Shown: positions 7,473-16,027 of the stretch, one piece after another
Numbering within the stretch: position 1 is the stretch's first letter
Layout of the letters: the number at the start of each line of letters is the position of its first letter
NCBI GenBank assembly: GCA_963762085.1
Contig: CAVXJD010000005.1
Coordinates: 124,001 to 188,000, forward strand
DNA length: 64,000 nt
Source of the DNA: DASQGA01 sp963762085
Lineage (GTDB): Bacteria > Actinomycetota > Thermoleophilia > Gaiellales > Gaiellaceae
Direction of reading: 5' to 3'
The notes under the pieces: generated by a model
What the model was told of the DNA's origin: nothing
The model's input: the letters and a program-made list of their open reading frames with translations, nothing else
The model's database searches: none
Translations under genes and position numbers: made by a program

Positions 7473-9379
7473 CGGCGGGGAGACGTTGTGGTCTGCGTCG
7501 TGCCCGTCGTGCCGGTGCCGGTCGGCGTCGTAGGAGTTGTCTCGGTCGGACTGGGCTCCTCGTCCGGCGGCGCGGGCTCGGGCTCGGCCTCCGGTACGGG
7601 GATCGTCCCGTATCGAATCACGCGAGGCTCGGACTGGTATGCGGTCCGCCAGGTTTCCTCGCGAAGCACGCGGTCGCCGACGAAGACCGTTCGAATCACT
7701 GTGACCGCCCGGGCGGGGGCGCCAAACTCCTCGATCACCTTCTCGCCGACGAAGAGCCCCGGATCCGGCACCCGCTTGATCTTCGCGGGCGCGATCTCCT
7801 CGAGCTCACCGGGGACCGAGACGACGCGGCGACCCGTCGGCGCACCCAGGAGGCTGATCGCGATCCCGGTTTCGGTCGGCACAGCTTTCATGACCAGCCA
7901 GTGTTTCGTGTCGTTCACGAACTTCAGGTCGATGTCCGGATAGTTCACGGTTGCATCGCGCCCGAGGGGGTAGCGGCTGATGTACAGGGCGTGGGCAGTC
8001 CGCTCGGTGATCTTCAAGCCGGCCTCCCACGCCGCGTTGAAGACCGTCGTCGCGACCTGCGACACACCTCCGCCGATGCCCTCCTCGTACTCGCCGCCGA
8101 TGATCACCGGAGCCGAGCGGAAGCCGCGTGCCTCCGTACGCGGACCGACCTCCCTGTTGAAGGAAAACGTCGCACCGGGTGCAATCCGCGTTCCGTCGAG
8201 GAGCCTCGTCGCGAGCTTCAGGTTCGTGATGCGGTCCGCGGTGCCCGTGTAGAAGGAGCTGTAGCGGACGAGCTCGCGGGTGATCCCAAGCTCCTTCGCC
8301 TCCTTGGTCGTCAAGGAAGGCTCCGCTTCCCTGATCACGAGCTCGGCTGACCGCTTGTCCGTCGAGAGTGCCGCTTCCAGAAGGGCGTTCGCGGTCGCCG
8401 GCGCATCGAGCACACGGCCTTTGCGGGCACGGACGACCCGAACGCTTCGATTCTTCTGCACCTCGAACTGCGCGTTCTTGGGCGGGTTCGCAAACGCACG
8501 GGAAAGTCGCTTGAAGTAGAGCGTCGCGTACGGCCCTCCGATGGCGAGCTCCTTGCTGCCTCCATGCGGCAGGGAGAGGAGCTTCGCCAGCTGATCCCGG
8601 GTGACCATCCACGTCGTGCCGCGCCAGCCGAAGCGGACCGGGCGCGACAGAACCGTCTGCACGTCGTCGAGGACAGGTCGAAGCTCCTCGGTTCCGACCG
8701 CGGCTTTGTCGACGTGAATCGGAAGGGCAACCGGCTTCCGCGAGAAGCCCGCCAGGGCCGAGACGACCGTCGCTTCTGCCGCCTGCCTGTCGAGCTTCGT
8801 GCCGTCGCGTGCCGGCTCCAGGCGAGGAGTGAGCCCGTTCAAAACGATCGACGCGCTCTCCGCCTTCCTGTCGACGGACGCGGCGATTCGCCCGAGCTCG
8901 AACTTCAGCCCGGCCTCGTACGCGTTGGCGTGGGGCTCCACCTCGGCTCCGAAGAGCCTGACCGCGACCCGCTTCAGACCCCGAAAGGGGAGCGGCCAGT
9001 CTCCTGCCGCACGGGCCTCGGCGAGAGTCGCGGGCCAGTCGACCGAGAGATCGAGCTCATTCGGCGAGATCCGCCAGCTCTTTCCACTGCCGGTGAACGT
9101 CACCGGAACCTCGGCGAGGCTCGCTGCCCGCCTGGAGAGCTTCTTCTCCGCCTGCTCCGGCGTGAGGCCGGAGACCTTCAATCCAGAGACCTCGATACCC
9201 GCTGCGAGGCGGGCGTCCGAGCCTGCAAACGCGACGCCGACAATCAGGACGAGCGCGATGACTGCCGCGCCAAGACCGGCCAGCGCGCGCCGGCTAGGCA
9301 GGACCGCGCGAAACCCGCGCCGGCGCCTGGGGGCAGCACGAGGCCGGCGCACCGGACGAACACCCGCCTCCGCGCGCAT
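7469..9379 (-). CDS. VanW family protein with peptidoglycan-binding-like repeats and G5-like C-terminus
   Basis: A 636-residue envelope protein. A basic N-terminus precedes one membrane segment (about 28-52), so it is membrane-anchored with the rest outside. Two PG_binding_4-type regions follow (about 60-330), then the VanW domain (about 370-500) with FSFNREVGPRTEARGF and GGGVSQVATTVFNAAWEAG, both characteristic. After a G5-like segment (VGEKVIEEFG ... RVLREETW) comes a Pro/Glu/Thr-rich tail. A role in cell-wall assembly is inferred from the family; the biochemical activity of VanW proteins is not settled. A TGCTAAACT extended -10 lies 10 bases upstream of the ATG. Confidence 0.93.
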   Translation of the reverse strand: MRAEAGVRPVRRPRAAPRRRRGFRAVLPSRRALAGLGAAVIALVLIVGVAFAGSDARLAAGIEVSGLKVSGLTPEQAEKKLSRRAASLAEVPVTFTGSGKSWRISPNELDLSVDWPATLAEARAAGDWPLPFRGLKRVAVRLFGAEVEPHANAYEAGLKFELGRIAASVDRKAESASIVLNGLTPRLEPARDGTKLDRQAAEATVVSALAGFSRKPVALPIHVDKAAVGTEELRPVLDDVQTVLSRPVRFGWRGTTWMVTRDQLAKLLSLPHGGSKELAIGGPYATLYFKRLSRAFANPPKNAQFEVQKNRSVRVVRARKGRVLDAPATANALLEAALSTDKRSAELVIREAEPSLTTKEAKELGITRELVRYSSFYTGTADRITNLKLATRLLDGTRIAPGATFSFNREVGPRTEARGFRSAPVIIGGEYEEGIGGGVSQVATTVFNAAWEAGLKITERTAHALYISRYPLGRDATVNYPDIDLKFVNDTKHWLVMKAVPTETGIAISLLGAPTGRRVVSVPGELEEIAPAKIKRVPDPGLFVGEKVIEEFGAPARAVTVIRTVFVGDRVLREETWRTAYQSEPRVIRYGTIPVPEAEPEPAPPDEEPSPTETTPTTPTGTGTTGTTQTTTSPRR

Positions 9380-9401
9380 GAAGTGGGCGAGTTTAGCAGC
9401 G

Positions 9402-10316
9402 TCACAGGGCCGGCAGACCCAGCGACCGGCGAAGCCGCAACACCCTTTTCACGTGCTCGTCGAGGCGGCCTCGCCGGGCGAGCGGAACGAGAGCGGCGAT
9501 GGCCCGGCGGGCGTCGCGCCCGTTGGTGAAGAGGACGAGGTCGGCCCCGCCGAGGATCGCCAGCCGGGCGGAAACGACCGCGAACCTCGACCCGAACACG
9601 GAGACAGAGTCGGTGATCGCAACCCCATCGAAGCCGCTTTCTCGCAGCAGGCGGTAGCCGCGGCGGGAGAAGGAGGCGCGCCTGCGTCCCAAGCGATCGT
9701 AGACGGCGTGGCTCGTCATCACGCAGGGAACGCCGGCGCGGATGGCCAGCCGGAACCCGGCCAGCTCATCCGCTCGCACGGACGCGTGGACCTGCGGCGA
9801 CTCGTCCGTAGAGACGCGCGCGGTGCCAAGGCCCGGGAAGTGCTTTGCACACGCGCCTGCGCCGCCGGCCGCCAAGCCTCTGGCGAAGGCGGCGGCGAAC
9901 GCCGGCCGGCGAAAGTGCCGGGAGCCGAGCGGGCCACCCGCCGAGTCGAGCACGGGCGCCAGGTCTACGTGAGCGCCGACCAGACGAAGCGCCCGGCCGG
10001 TTCTCCGGCCGGAGAGAAACGCCTCTCGAGCACTCGTGTAGGACGAGGCCGGCACCGAGGGCGGCAGGCGTCCGAACGTCTGGGCCGTTCCGCCTTCCTG
10101 GTCGACGAAAACGAGCGTGTTCTGGGGGCGCGGCTCGCTGAGGCTCCAGCGCTGGACGATCACCCCGCCAACGCCCTTCGGCGCCGGGAGGCCCGAGACG
10201 ACCACGAGGGCAGCCTTCTGGCGCGGCGTGAGGCCCTCTAAGGGGTCCGGAGCCGGAGGGGCAGCTGTGGGCACGATCGAGGCGAAAAGCGCCTGCAGGA
10301 GCGCAATCAGCCGCAC
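9402..10316 (-). CDS. Secreted glycoside hydrolase family 3 protein, NagZ-like
   Basis: A 304-residue single-domain GH3 protein related to beta-N-acetylhexosaminidases. Visible motifs are VDQEGGTAQTF, the KHFPGLG substrate loop, TSHAVYD and GFDGVAITDS, whose Asp is the expected nucleophile. A hydrophobic start (RLIALLQALFASIV) suggests export, so it may act on cell-wall muropeptides. The GTG at 10316 lies 7 bases after a minus-strand TAGTGT and a GGAGG abuts it. The frame is open much further upstream, but that region is the antisense of the acyl-CoA dehydrogenase. The KHFPGLG loop has Leu where Gram-negative NagZ has His, as in other actinobacterial members. Confidence 0.88.
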   Translation of the reverse strand: MRLIALLQALFASIVPTAAPPAPDPLEGLTPRQKAALVVVSGLPAPKGVGGVIVQRWSLSEPRPQNTLVFVDQEGGTAQTFGRLPPSVPASSYTSAREAFLSGRRTGRALRLVGAHVDLAPVLDSAGGPLGSRHFRRPAFAAAFARGLAAGGAGACAKHFPGLGTARVSTDESPQVHASVRADELAGFRLAIRAGVPCVMTSHAVYDRLGRRRASFSRRGYRLLRESGFDGVAITDSVSVFGSRFAVVSARLAILGGADLVLFTNGRDARRAIAALVPLARRGRLDEHVKRVLRLRRSLGLPAL

Positions 10317-10322
10317 CCTCCG

Positions 10323-10329
10323 TACACTA
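10323..10329. promoter_or_regulatory. Symmetric bidirectional -10 element TACACTA
   Basis: TACACTA reads as TACACT on the plus strand and TAGTGT on the minus strand. The plus box ends 6 bases before the GTG of the acyl-CoA dehydrogenase (10335). The minus box ends 7 bases before the GTG of the GH3 gene (10316). The two start codons are 19 bases apart, which matches divergent transcription from one -10 core with both mRNAs leaderless. This is inference from spacing. Confidence 0.55.
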
Positions 10330-10334
10330 GCCCC

Positions 10335-11546
10335 GTGGACTTCGACCTGACGCCAGAGCAGCGCGAGGTGCAGGCGACCGTCAGGCGCTTCGTCGACGAG
10401 CAGATCCTGCCGAACGCCGTCGAGAACGACATCGAGCATCGCCTCGACATGGACACGATCGCCGGCATGGCCGAGCTCGGGCTCCTCGGAATCGTCATTC
10501 CAGAGGAGCACGGCGGGGCAGGGATGGACTACGTCTGCGAGGCGCTCGCCTGCGAGGAGATCGAGCGCGGCGAAGCGGCCTTCAGAACGCTCATCTCCGT
10601 TCACGTCGGGCTCAATTCCCTCTCGCTGCTCAAGTACGCGAGCGAGGAGCAGAAGGAGCGTTACCTGGCTCCTCAGGCGCGGGGCGAGAAGCTCGCCTGC
10701 TTCGGCCTGACCGAGCCGGAAGCGGGGTCGGACGTGGCAGCGATGCGAACGACCGCCCGCCGCGAGGGCGACGGATACGTCTTGAACGGCCAGAAGAACT
10801 GGATCTCGTATGCGACCGTCGCGGATCACCAGCTCGTCTTCGCAAAGACGGACGTCGAGGCAAAGCACAAGGGCATCTCCGCGTTCATCGTCGAGCGGGA
10901 GTGGCCCGGGGTGACGACGCGGGAGACCGAGAACAAGCTGGGTATCTGGGCCGGCTCCACGGGTGAGCTCTTTTTCGAGAACGTCGACGTGCCGGCCGTG
11001 AATCTCGTCGGCGAGGAGGGCCAGGGCTTCGAGATCGCCATGCACGGGCTCGACCAGGGCCGCTTCACGGTCGCGGCCGGCGCGTGCGGCGTGATCCGGG
11101 CCTGTCTCGAGCGCTCCGTCGAGTACGCCCGTGAGCGCGAGACCTTCGGCAAGCCGATCGGCAAGTACCAGTTCGTCCAGGACATGATCGCCGAGATGGT
11201 GCTCGGCTACGAGACGTCGAAGCTCCTGGTCATGCAGGCGGCCTGGCTCAAGAACCAGGGCGTCCGGAACACCCGCGAGACGAGCCTGGCGAAGTGGCAC
11301 GCGACCGAGTCTGCGTTCAAGGCCGCACACCTCGCGATCCAGGTTCACGGGGCCTACGGGTACTCCGCCGAGTACGGCATCGAGCGCTACTTCCGTAATG
11401 CCCGCGCCCCGATCATCTACGAGGGCACCACGCAGATCCACAAGATGATGCAGGCCGAGCATGCGCTCGGCTACCGGAACCTGAACGGGCGCGACGGGGA
11501 CGTCTCGCCGCTCGCCTCATGGGCCCCCGCTCTCTCGGCGCGGTAG
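10335..11546 (+). CDS. Acyl-CoA dehydrogenase
   Basis: A 403-residue FAD enzyme that introduces the alpha-beta double bond in acyl-CoA. It has the full three-domain layout: N-terminal helical domain, middle beta domain with CFGLTEPEAGSD and KNWISYA flavin contacts, and C-terminal helical domain ending in IIYEGTTQIHKMM. Glu363 in that last motif is the expected catalytic base. It resembles short-chain or butyryl-CoA-type enzymes, but chain length is not decidable. It starts at GTG 10335, apparently leaderless. The last 28 bases overlap the next gene on the same strand in another frame. Confidence 0.95.
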   Translation: MDFDLTPEQREVQATVRRFVDEQILPNAVENDIEHRLDMDTIAGMAELGLLGIVIPEEHGGAGMDYVCEALACEEIERGEAAFRTLISVHVGLNSLSLLKYASEEQKERYLAPQARGEKLACFGLTEPEAGSDVAAMRTTARREGDGYVLNGQKNWISYATVADHQLVFAKTDVEAKHKGISAFIVEREWPGVTTRETENKLGIWAGSTGELFFENVDVPAVNLVGEEGQGFEIAMHGLDQGRFTVAAGACGVIRACLERSVEYARERETFGKPIGKYQFVQDMIAEMVLGYETSKLLVMQAAWLKNQGVRNTRETSLAKWHATESAFKAAHLAIQVHGAYGYSAEYGIERYFRNARAPIIYEGTTQIHKMMQAEHALGYRNLNGRDGDVSPLASWAPALSAR

Positions 11547-12025
11547 CGGTCTGCACCGCGGCGCTCGCCATCCCGGCCGCCTTGGCGGCCTCCCTTCCCA
11601 CGCACGGGGTCTTCCTTCCGGGAAAGAGCCTGGGCGGCGTCAGGCTCGGCGATACGAAGACCGATGTCCTCAACGCGTGGGGTAGCCGCCACGGAGTCTG
11701 CCGCGACTGCCCGCAGCTCACCTGGTACTTCAACCTGAAGCCGTTCGAGCCGCAGGGCGCCGCGGTCGTCTTCCGCCGCGGCCGGGTCGTCCGCGCTTTT
11801 ACGGTCTGGCGCCCGCGCGGCTGGCGGACGGACGAGGGGCTCGAGCTCGGCGCGACGAGCGGAGCGCTTGCGAAGGCCTACCCCGGGCTCAAGTCGCGGT
11901 CGTGCGCACGCTACACCGCCTTTCTCCGGGCGGAGTCGGTGCGAACGACGAGCGTCTTCTATGTCTACCGCGGGCGGCTGTGGGGTTTCGGGCTCATGCG
12001 GCCGCGGCTTTCGCCCTGTCTATAG
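11519..12025 (+). CDS. Secreted hypothetical protein
   Basis: A 168-residue protein with a signal peptide (hydrophobic residues about 7-24, cleavage near AALAAS). The mature part begins GKSLGGVRLGDTKTDVLNAWG, the kind of repeat opening seen in small secreted SmpA/BamE-like domains (motif shown here in under 21 residues: LGGVRLGDTKTDVLNAWG). A CRDC pair and two more cysteines near the C-terminus could form disulfides. No function is assigned. It overlaps the end of the acyl-CoA dehydrogenase by 28 bases, which suggests translational coupling, and its 3' end overlaps a decayed MFS gene on the other strand. Confidence 0.72.
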   Translation: MGPRSLGAVAVCTAALAIPAALAASLPTHGVFLPGKSLGGVRLGDTKTDVLNAWGSRHGVCRDCPQLTWYFNLKPFEPQGAAVVFRRGRVVRAFTVWRPRGWRTDEGLELGATSGALAKAYPGLKSRSCARYTAFLRAESVRTTSVFYVYRGRLWGFGLMRPRLSPCL

Positions 12026-12382
12026 CCCGCTCGGCCTCGGCGAGTCGGGCTACCAGGGGCACCGCGAGCAGAATCGGGATCGCGACGACCGGCCACACGA
12101 TGCCGTAGCCCTCCGTCGCGGAGTCTGGGTGGCGTCGCTCATCGGGCCGACGAGGAACGGGATGAAGAAGGCGAAGACGCCCTCGGCCGCCAGGACGAGC
12201 CCGATGAGCGTGCTCGAGTCCGTGAACTTCGCGAGCACGGGCGGTAGGTACGCGGTGACGGTCGTGATGGAGTACGCCAGTCCGAAGGCGCCCAGCCCGA
12301 GGATCCAGATCAACCGGCCCGGCGAGGAAGCCGGATCCTCCGCCGCGACGAGCTCGTCGCGCTTCAGCGCGGTTCGGTTCAC
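11994..12382 (-). pseudogene. Remnant of an MFS transporter with internal deletion and frameshift
   Basis: From a GTG at 12382 (overlapping the HAD stop as GTGA) the frame encodes about 88 residues of a transporter N-terminus: RLIWILGLGAFGLAYSITT, then a second membrane helix with FLVGPMSDATQT, the loop 2-3 style motif of MFS carriers. Close to 12125 the frame changes, and the -1/+2 frame continues as EGYGIVWPVVAIPILLAVPL followed by a charged end, which reads like the last transmembrane helix of an MFS protein. Roughly 280 central residues are missing. A deletion that fused the two ends out of frame explains this best. Confidence 0.7.
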
Positions 12383-13059
12383 AGACCGAGAGCGGCCGGC
12401 AGGTCGAGCAGGGTCGGCAGGGTGTCGACCCGATCGGCGTAGCGCCCGTCGCGGTCGACCAGGAACGCACGCATCCCGAGCGCCTCGGCGCCTTCGACGT
12501 CGTCTGCGATCGAGTCGCCGACCATCACCGCCTCAGCGGCCTCGACCTCGAGCATCTCGAGCACGACGCGAAAGATCGTCGGGCTCGGCTTCACCTTTCC
12601 GTGCGTCCCCGACGAGATCCAGGCGTCGACGTCGAGCGCGAAGTGACGGATGAAGTGATCCAGGTCTCGCCCCGTGTTCGAGACGAGACCGATCCTGAGG
12701 CCGTGCGTCCGAAGCTCTGCCAGGGCGGGCAGCGTGTCCTCGTACAGCTCGAAGTTCTCCGAGTGCTCCCAGCCCTGGGTGATCTCCTCGGCGATCGTTC
12801 GGATCTGATCGCCCTCCCCTCCCATGCCCCGCACGATGTCTTCGGTGAAGCGCACCCAGATCTCCTCATCATGGTCGAGCTCCGGATGGTGCTCGAGATC
12901 GAGGACGGCAGCTTCTCGCGCCTCACCGTACTTGGCGGGATCGAGCGTCAGCCCGTAGCGCTCCCCTGCCAGCCGGTAGCCCTCGGGGCCGAGCTGGGGG
13001 CCGGGCTTCGTGAGGGTGAAGTCGACGTCGAAGAGGACGGCCCGCAGTGGGCGCGCCAC
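12379..13059 (-). CDS. HAD-superfamily hydrolase
   Basis: A 226-residue phosphatase-like protein. Motif I is FDVDFTLT (nucleophile Asp and acid Asp as DVD), motif II is LVSNTG, motif III is the Lys in GKVKPSP, and motif IV is GDSIADD. A helical cap lies between motifs I and II, as in subfamily I. The natural substrate is unknown; relatives act on phosphoglycolate, nucleotides or haloacids. It starts at GTG 13059, 14 bases after the nitrilase-family gene on the same strand, and was originally followed by the now broken MFS carrier. Confidence 0.9.
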   Translation of the reverse strand: MARPLRAVLFDVDFTLTKPGPQLGPEGYRLAGERYGLTLDPAKYGEAREAAVLDLEHHPELDHDEEIWVRFTEDIVRGMGGEGDQIRTIAEEITQGWEHSENFELYEDTLPALAELRTHGLRIGLVSNTGRDLDHFIRHFALDVDAWISSGTHGKVKPSPTIFRVVLEMLEVEAAEAVMVGDSIADDVEGAEALGMRAFLVDRDGRYADRVDTLPTLLDLPAALGL

Positions 13060-13073
13060 GCCTGGCCCTGGTC

Positions 13074-13910
13074 CTACACGCCGGCCGGCCAGCGGTAGGC
13101 CGCCGGCTGGCGGTTCGCGAGCGAGGGAAGGTCGTGCCGGACTTGCTCGAGACGAGTCTTGTCGATCTCAGCCGCGATGACGCAGTCTTCGTCCGGGGCC
13201 TGCGCGAGGACGACGCCCCACGGATCGACGATCGACGAGCGGCCGTATGACTGCTTCCCACCCTCGTGGACGCCCCACTCGTTGGCTGCCAGGACGTAGC
13301 ACTGGTTCTCGACGGCCCGCGCCCGGAGCAGGAGCTCCCAGTGGTCCTTGCCCGTGTAGAGCGTGAACGCGGCCGGGACGGTCACCAGCTCCGCTCCCTG
13401 AAGCGCAAGGATGCGGTAGAGCTCGGGAAAGCGCAGGTCGTAGCAAACGGTCAGGCCGACCCGCCAGCCCTCGGCGTCGCACAGGTTCGTCTCCTCCCCA
13501 GGCTCCTCGGCCTCCGACTCGCGATAGACCTGGCCCCCAACCTCGACGTCGAACATGTGGATCTTGCGGTAGGCCACCACGAGGTCGCCGGACGGATCGA
13601 TGACCACGCTCGTGTTCGAGAGCTTCTCGCGCCCTTCGCGCTGCTCGGTGATCGAGCCGCCGACGATCGTGATCCCGTGCGTCCGGGCCCACTCGCGCAT
13701 GGCCTCGACCGTCTCGCCATCCTCGAGCGGCTCGGCGGCACGGCGGAGGGTGTCGGCGGAACCGATCGCGTTCCACTTCTCGGGCAGGAGCACCAGGTCG
13801 GCTCCGGTCGAGGCGGCACGGGCAACGAGGCGCTCTGCTTTCTCGATGTTGTCGGACTTCTCCGTGCCGGAGTTCAGCTGAATCGCGGCGACGCGGAGGC
13901 GGTCGGCCAT
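13074..13910 (-). CDS. Carbon-nitrogen hydrolase (nitrilase family amidase)
   Basis: A 278-residue enzyme with the Glu-Lys-Cys triad of the nitrilase superfamily: Glu44 in LLPEKWN, Lys116 in YRKIHMFD and Cys156 in LTVCYDLRFPELYR. The closest type is the Nit1/Nit2-like omega-amidase branch, which deaminates omega-amides such as deaminated glutathione; that specificity is inferred. The ATG at 13910 gives the standard N-terminus (RVAAIQLNS) and lies 7 bases after a minus-strand TATCCT. An in-frame start at 13970 would add residues that overlap the divergent gene. Confidence 0.93.
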   Translation of the reverse strand: MADRLRVAAIQLNSGTEKSDNIEKAERLVARAASTGADLVLLPEKWNAIGSADTLRRAAEPLEDGETVEAMREWARTHGITIVGGSITEQREGREKLSNTSVVIDPSGDLVVAYRKIHMFDVEVGGQVYRESEAEEPGEETNLCDAEGWRVGLTVCYDLRFPELYRILALQGAELVTVPAAFTLYTGKDHWELLLRARAVENQCYVLAANEWGVHEGGKQSYGRSSIVDPWGVVLAQAPDEDCVIAAEIDKTRLEQVRHDLPSLANRQPAAYRWPAGV

Positions 13911-13917
13911 GGGCGGA

Positions 13918-13927
13918 AGGATAGCCT
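13918..13927. promoter_or_regulatory. Overlapping divergent -10 boxes, nitrilase-family and CoA-binding genes
   Basis: AGGATAGCCT contains a plus-strand TAGCCT six bases before the ATG at 13934 and a minus-strand TATCCT seven bases before the ATG at 13910. The gap between the two genes is 23 bases with no ribosome-binding site on either side, so both transcripts are probably leaderless. Confidence 0.55.
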
Positions 13928-13933
13928 GCGTCC

Positions 13934-14335
13934 ATGTCGCGGATGCCTGCAGAGATCCTCGCGGATGCACGCACGATCGCCGTCGTGGGCGCGTCGCCGA
14001 AGCCCGACCGCCCGAGCCACGGCGTCATGCGTTACCTCCTGGAGCAGGGCTATACCTGCATTCCGGTCCGGCCTCGAGGCTGCGACGAGGTGCTGGGCGT
14101 CTCCTGTGTGGGCTCGCTCGCGGAGATCGAGGGGCCGATCGACCTCGTGGACGTTTTCCGGCGACCCGAGGCCTGTCCCGACGTGGCGCGGGAGGCGGTG
14201 TACGCCGGCGCGCGGAGCCTGTGGCTCCAGCTGGGAATCGTCTCACCCGAGGCGCGCCGGATCGCCGAAGCAGCCGGCCTCGACTACGTCGAGAACGAAT
14301 GCACGAAGATCGTGCACGCCCGCGGACTGTCCTAG
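13934..14335 (+). CDS. CoA-binding domain protein (YccU type)
   Basis: A 133-residue single Rossmann domain. TIAVVGASPKPDRPSHGVM is the conserved CoA/nucleotide-binding loop of the CoA_binding_2 family, and NECTKIVH near the end is also a family signature. These stand-alone proteins resemble the CoA-binding domain of succinyl-CoA synthetase; their cellular role is poorly defined. It is divergent from the nitrilase-family gene and convergent with a CtaG-like gene, sharing a CTAG stop overlap at 14332-14335. Confidence 0.9.
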   Translation: MSRMPAEILADARTIAVVGASPKPDRPSHGVMRYLLEQGYTCIPVRPRGCDEVLGVSCVGSLAEIEGPIDLVDVFRRPEACPDVAREAVYAGARSLWLQLGIVSPEARRIAEAAGLDYVENECTKIVHARGLS

Positions 14336-15090
14336 CGGGTGGGGTGCGCCGCCTCCTCCTCCTTCAGGAGGCGGACGAGGAAGTACGTGATCGCGGTGAA
14401 GAAGATCAGCGCCTGCTCGGCGCTCATGAGGATCCCGCCCAGGTTCTGGTCCTTGATAGCGGAGATGCCCCAGAGCCGCGGGGCGTCGGCGTAGAAGTCG
14501 TAGAACACTCCCGGAGAGAACGTCAGGGCGAGGCCGAGGAACGCCGAGCCGACGAAGCCCGCGGCCAGGTAGGCGAGCGTCAGCGGGGTCGGGAGCTCGT
14601 GCGGCTCGCCCGCCAAGACGGGCCACCAGAAGAGCGTTCCGATCATGATCAGGAGGCCGTGCTCGACGTTCAGCGCCCACGGGTTCTCCAGGGCGAAGTC
14701 GTAGAAGCCGGCGACGTGGATCGCGTACCACCCCACCAGCCACGTTGGCAGCGCCACGCGAGGCCGGGTCAGGAGCGCCCAGGGCTTTCCGCCGCGGGCG
14801 GCGAGCGCAGCGCGCATCCTCGGGGTCAGCCCGAGAATGAGGAGTGGCGGCGCCCAGTCGGCGATCATCACGTTCTGAAGCAGGTGGACGAGCAGAAGGT
14901 AATGCGCGGCCACGGTCTCGAGCGGCGAGTTGAGCGCACCTGCGACGAGGATCAGTCCGGCGGCGAAGAGGGCGATCCGCCAAGCAGGGACCGGCTCGCG
15001 CCGGGCCGCTCGAAAGTACAAGATCCCCGCCACTGCTGCGAGCGCCAGGAAGAGCGGCTCGAAGCTCCACGAGGAGGCAGCTGGGGTCAC
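14332..15090 (-). CDS. CtaG-like membrane protein (caa3-type oxidase assembly family), copy 2
   Basis: A 252-residue integral membrane protein with about seven hydrophobic helices. HLLQNVMIADWAPPLLILG and the later NVEHGLLIMIGTLFWWPVL are family features, including conserved histidines that could bind copper. The family is linked to cytochrome c oxidase (caa3) assembly, although no oxidase gene lies nearby. The GTG at 15090 overlaps the stop of the preceding paralogue (GTGA), so the two are translated together. The frame is open upstream, but only into the preceding gene. Confidence 0.85.
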   Translation of the reverse strand: MTPAASSWSFEPLFLALAAVAGILYFRAARREPVPAWRIALFAAGLILVAGALNSPLETVAAHYLLLVHLLQNVMIADWAPPLLILGLTPRMRAALAARGGKPWALLTRPRVALPTWLVGWYAIHVAGFYDFALENPWALNVEHGLLIMIGTLFWWPVLAGEPHELPTPLTLAYLAAGFVGSAFLGLALTFSPGVFYDFYADAPRLWGISAIKDQNLGGILMSAEQALIFFTAITYFLVRLLKEEEAAHPTR

Positions 15091-15977
15091 GGACGGGGCG
15101 CCAGCGAAAGCGCCTCCCGCTCGCCCCCTGCTGCCCGCTGCCTGCCATAGGCACCGACGAGGAACACGGCGCACAGCCCGAGCGTCAGGACCTGCTCGGA
15201 CATCATCACGAGCCCGGCGAACCGCTGGTCCGTCAGGGGTGAGAGGTCGAAGAGCCGCTCGTCCTGCGCGGCGTAGGGCCCGTAGAGCGGCGAGAAGGAG
15301 AGGATCAGGACGTAGGCGAGAATCTGCCCGGCAGCGAAGAGGACGGCCGCCAGGGCCAAGCGCCCGCCGATGGTCAGCTCCCGCCGCCGGGCCGGATCGA
15401 CGAGCTGCGACCAGACGAGGACTCCGGCAAGCACGAACGTGACGTGCTCGAGGTCGTGCACGAGCCGGTTCTCGAGCGTGAGGTCAAACGCTGCCGGGAT
15501 GTGCCAGAACGCGAAGACGAGGGCCCAGACACCCAGCGCCACCCCGGGGCGAAGCAGGTACCCCAGAAAAGAACGTAGCGGCGCAATTCTGGCCAGGGGC
15601 CGGAGCACCCACGCGGGTAGCAGGAAGAACGTCAGTGGGCCTCGGATCGCAACCAGGAGGAGCGCCGGGGCTAGATCTCCGATCAGGACGTGCTCGAGCA
15701 TGTGCGCGGAGAGGAGGTACTCCTCGCCGGCCGCGTCCAAAGGGGAGACGAGGGCGAGGGTCGCGACGGCGATCCCGGCTACGAAGAGCGCAGCGCGGTC
15801 CCGGCCGGCGTGATCCTGCCGCCCCCGGCGCCGTAGCCGGATGAAAGCCTGGCCGAAGAGAACGAGCGCAACCGCGGCACCCGCAAGCACGGCAGGGGGC
15901 GCCGACCAGGCCGAGTCGAGCTCGGAGATGGGCACGGCATCTGCGTGCGCCAGCGGAAGAAGGCTCGCAAGCGTCAC
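15087..15977 (-). CDS. CtaG-like membrane protein (caa3-type oxidase assembly family), copy 1
   Basis: A 296-residue integral membrane protein with seven or eight hydrophobic helices. SAHMLEHVLIGDLAPALLL and HDLEHVTFVLAGVLVWSQL match equivalent stretches in the following gene, so the two are tandem paralogues. The His-rich helix starts (HMLEH, HDLEH) are the likely metal-binding positions of the caa3_CtaG family. A heme-copper oxidase assembly or copper-handling role is the family inference. It starts at GTG 15977 with a TACGCT nine bases before it. It is next to tRNA-Pro, whose transcript points the same way. Confidence 0.87.
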   Translation of the reverse strand: MTLASLLPLAHADAVPISELDSAWSAPPAVLAGAAVALVLFGQAFIRLRRRGRQDHAGRDRAALFVAGIAVATLALVSPLDAAGEEYLLSAHMLEHVLIGDLAPALLLVAIRGPLTFFLLPAWVLRPLARIAPLRSFLGYLLRPGVALGVWALVFAFWHIPAAFDLTLENRLVHDLEHVTFVLAGVLVWSQLVDPARRRELTIGGRLALAAVLFAAGQILAYVLILSFSPLYGPYAAQDERLFDLSPLTDQRFAGLVMMSEQVLTLGLCAVFLVGAYGRQRAAGGEREALSLAPRP

Positions 15978-16027
15978 CTCGACCTGAGCGTACCGCCGTC
16001 CGGGGCGGCGGACGCGGCCAGGTGATA

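Noticed and set aside
9402..11462. A 686-residue minus-strand protein including the GH3 domain
   Set aside because: The extra N-terminal half is antisense to the acyl-CoA dehydrogenase; the GH3 protein starts at GTG 10316 behind a promoter-like box.
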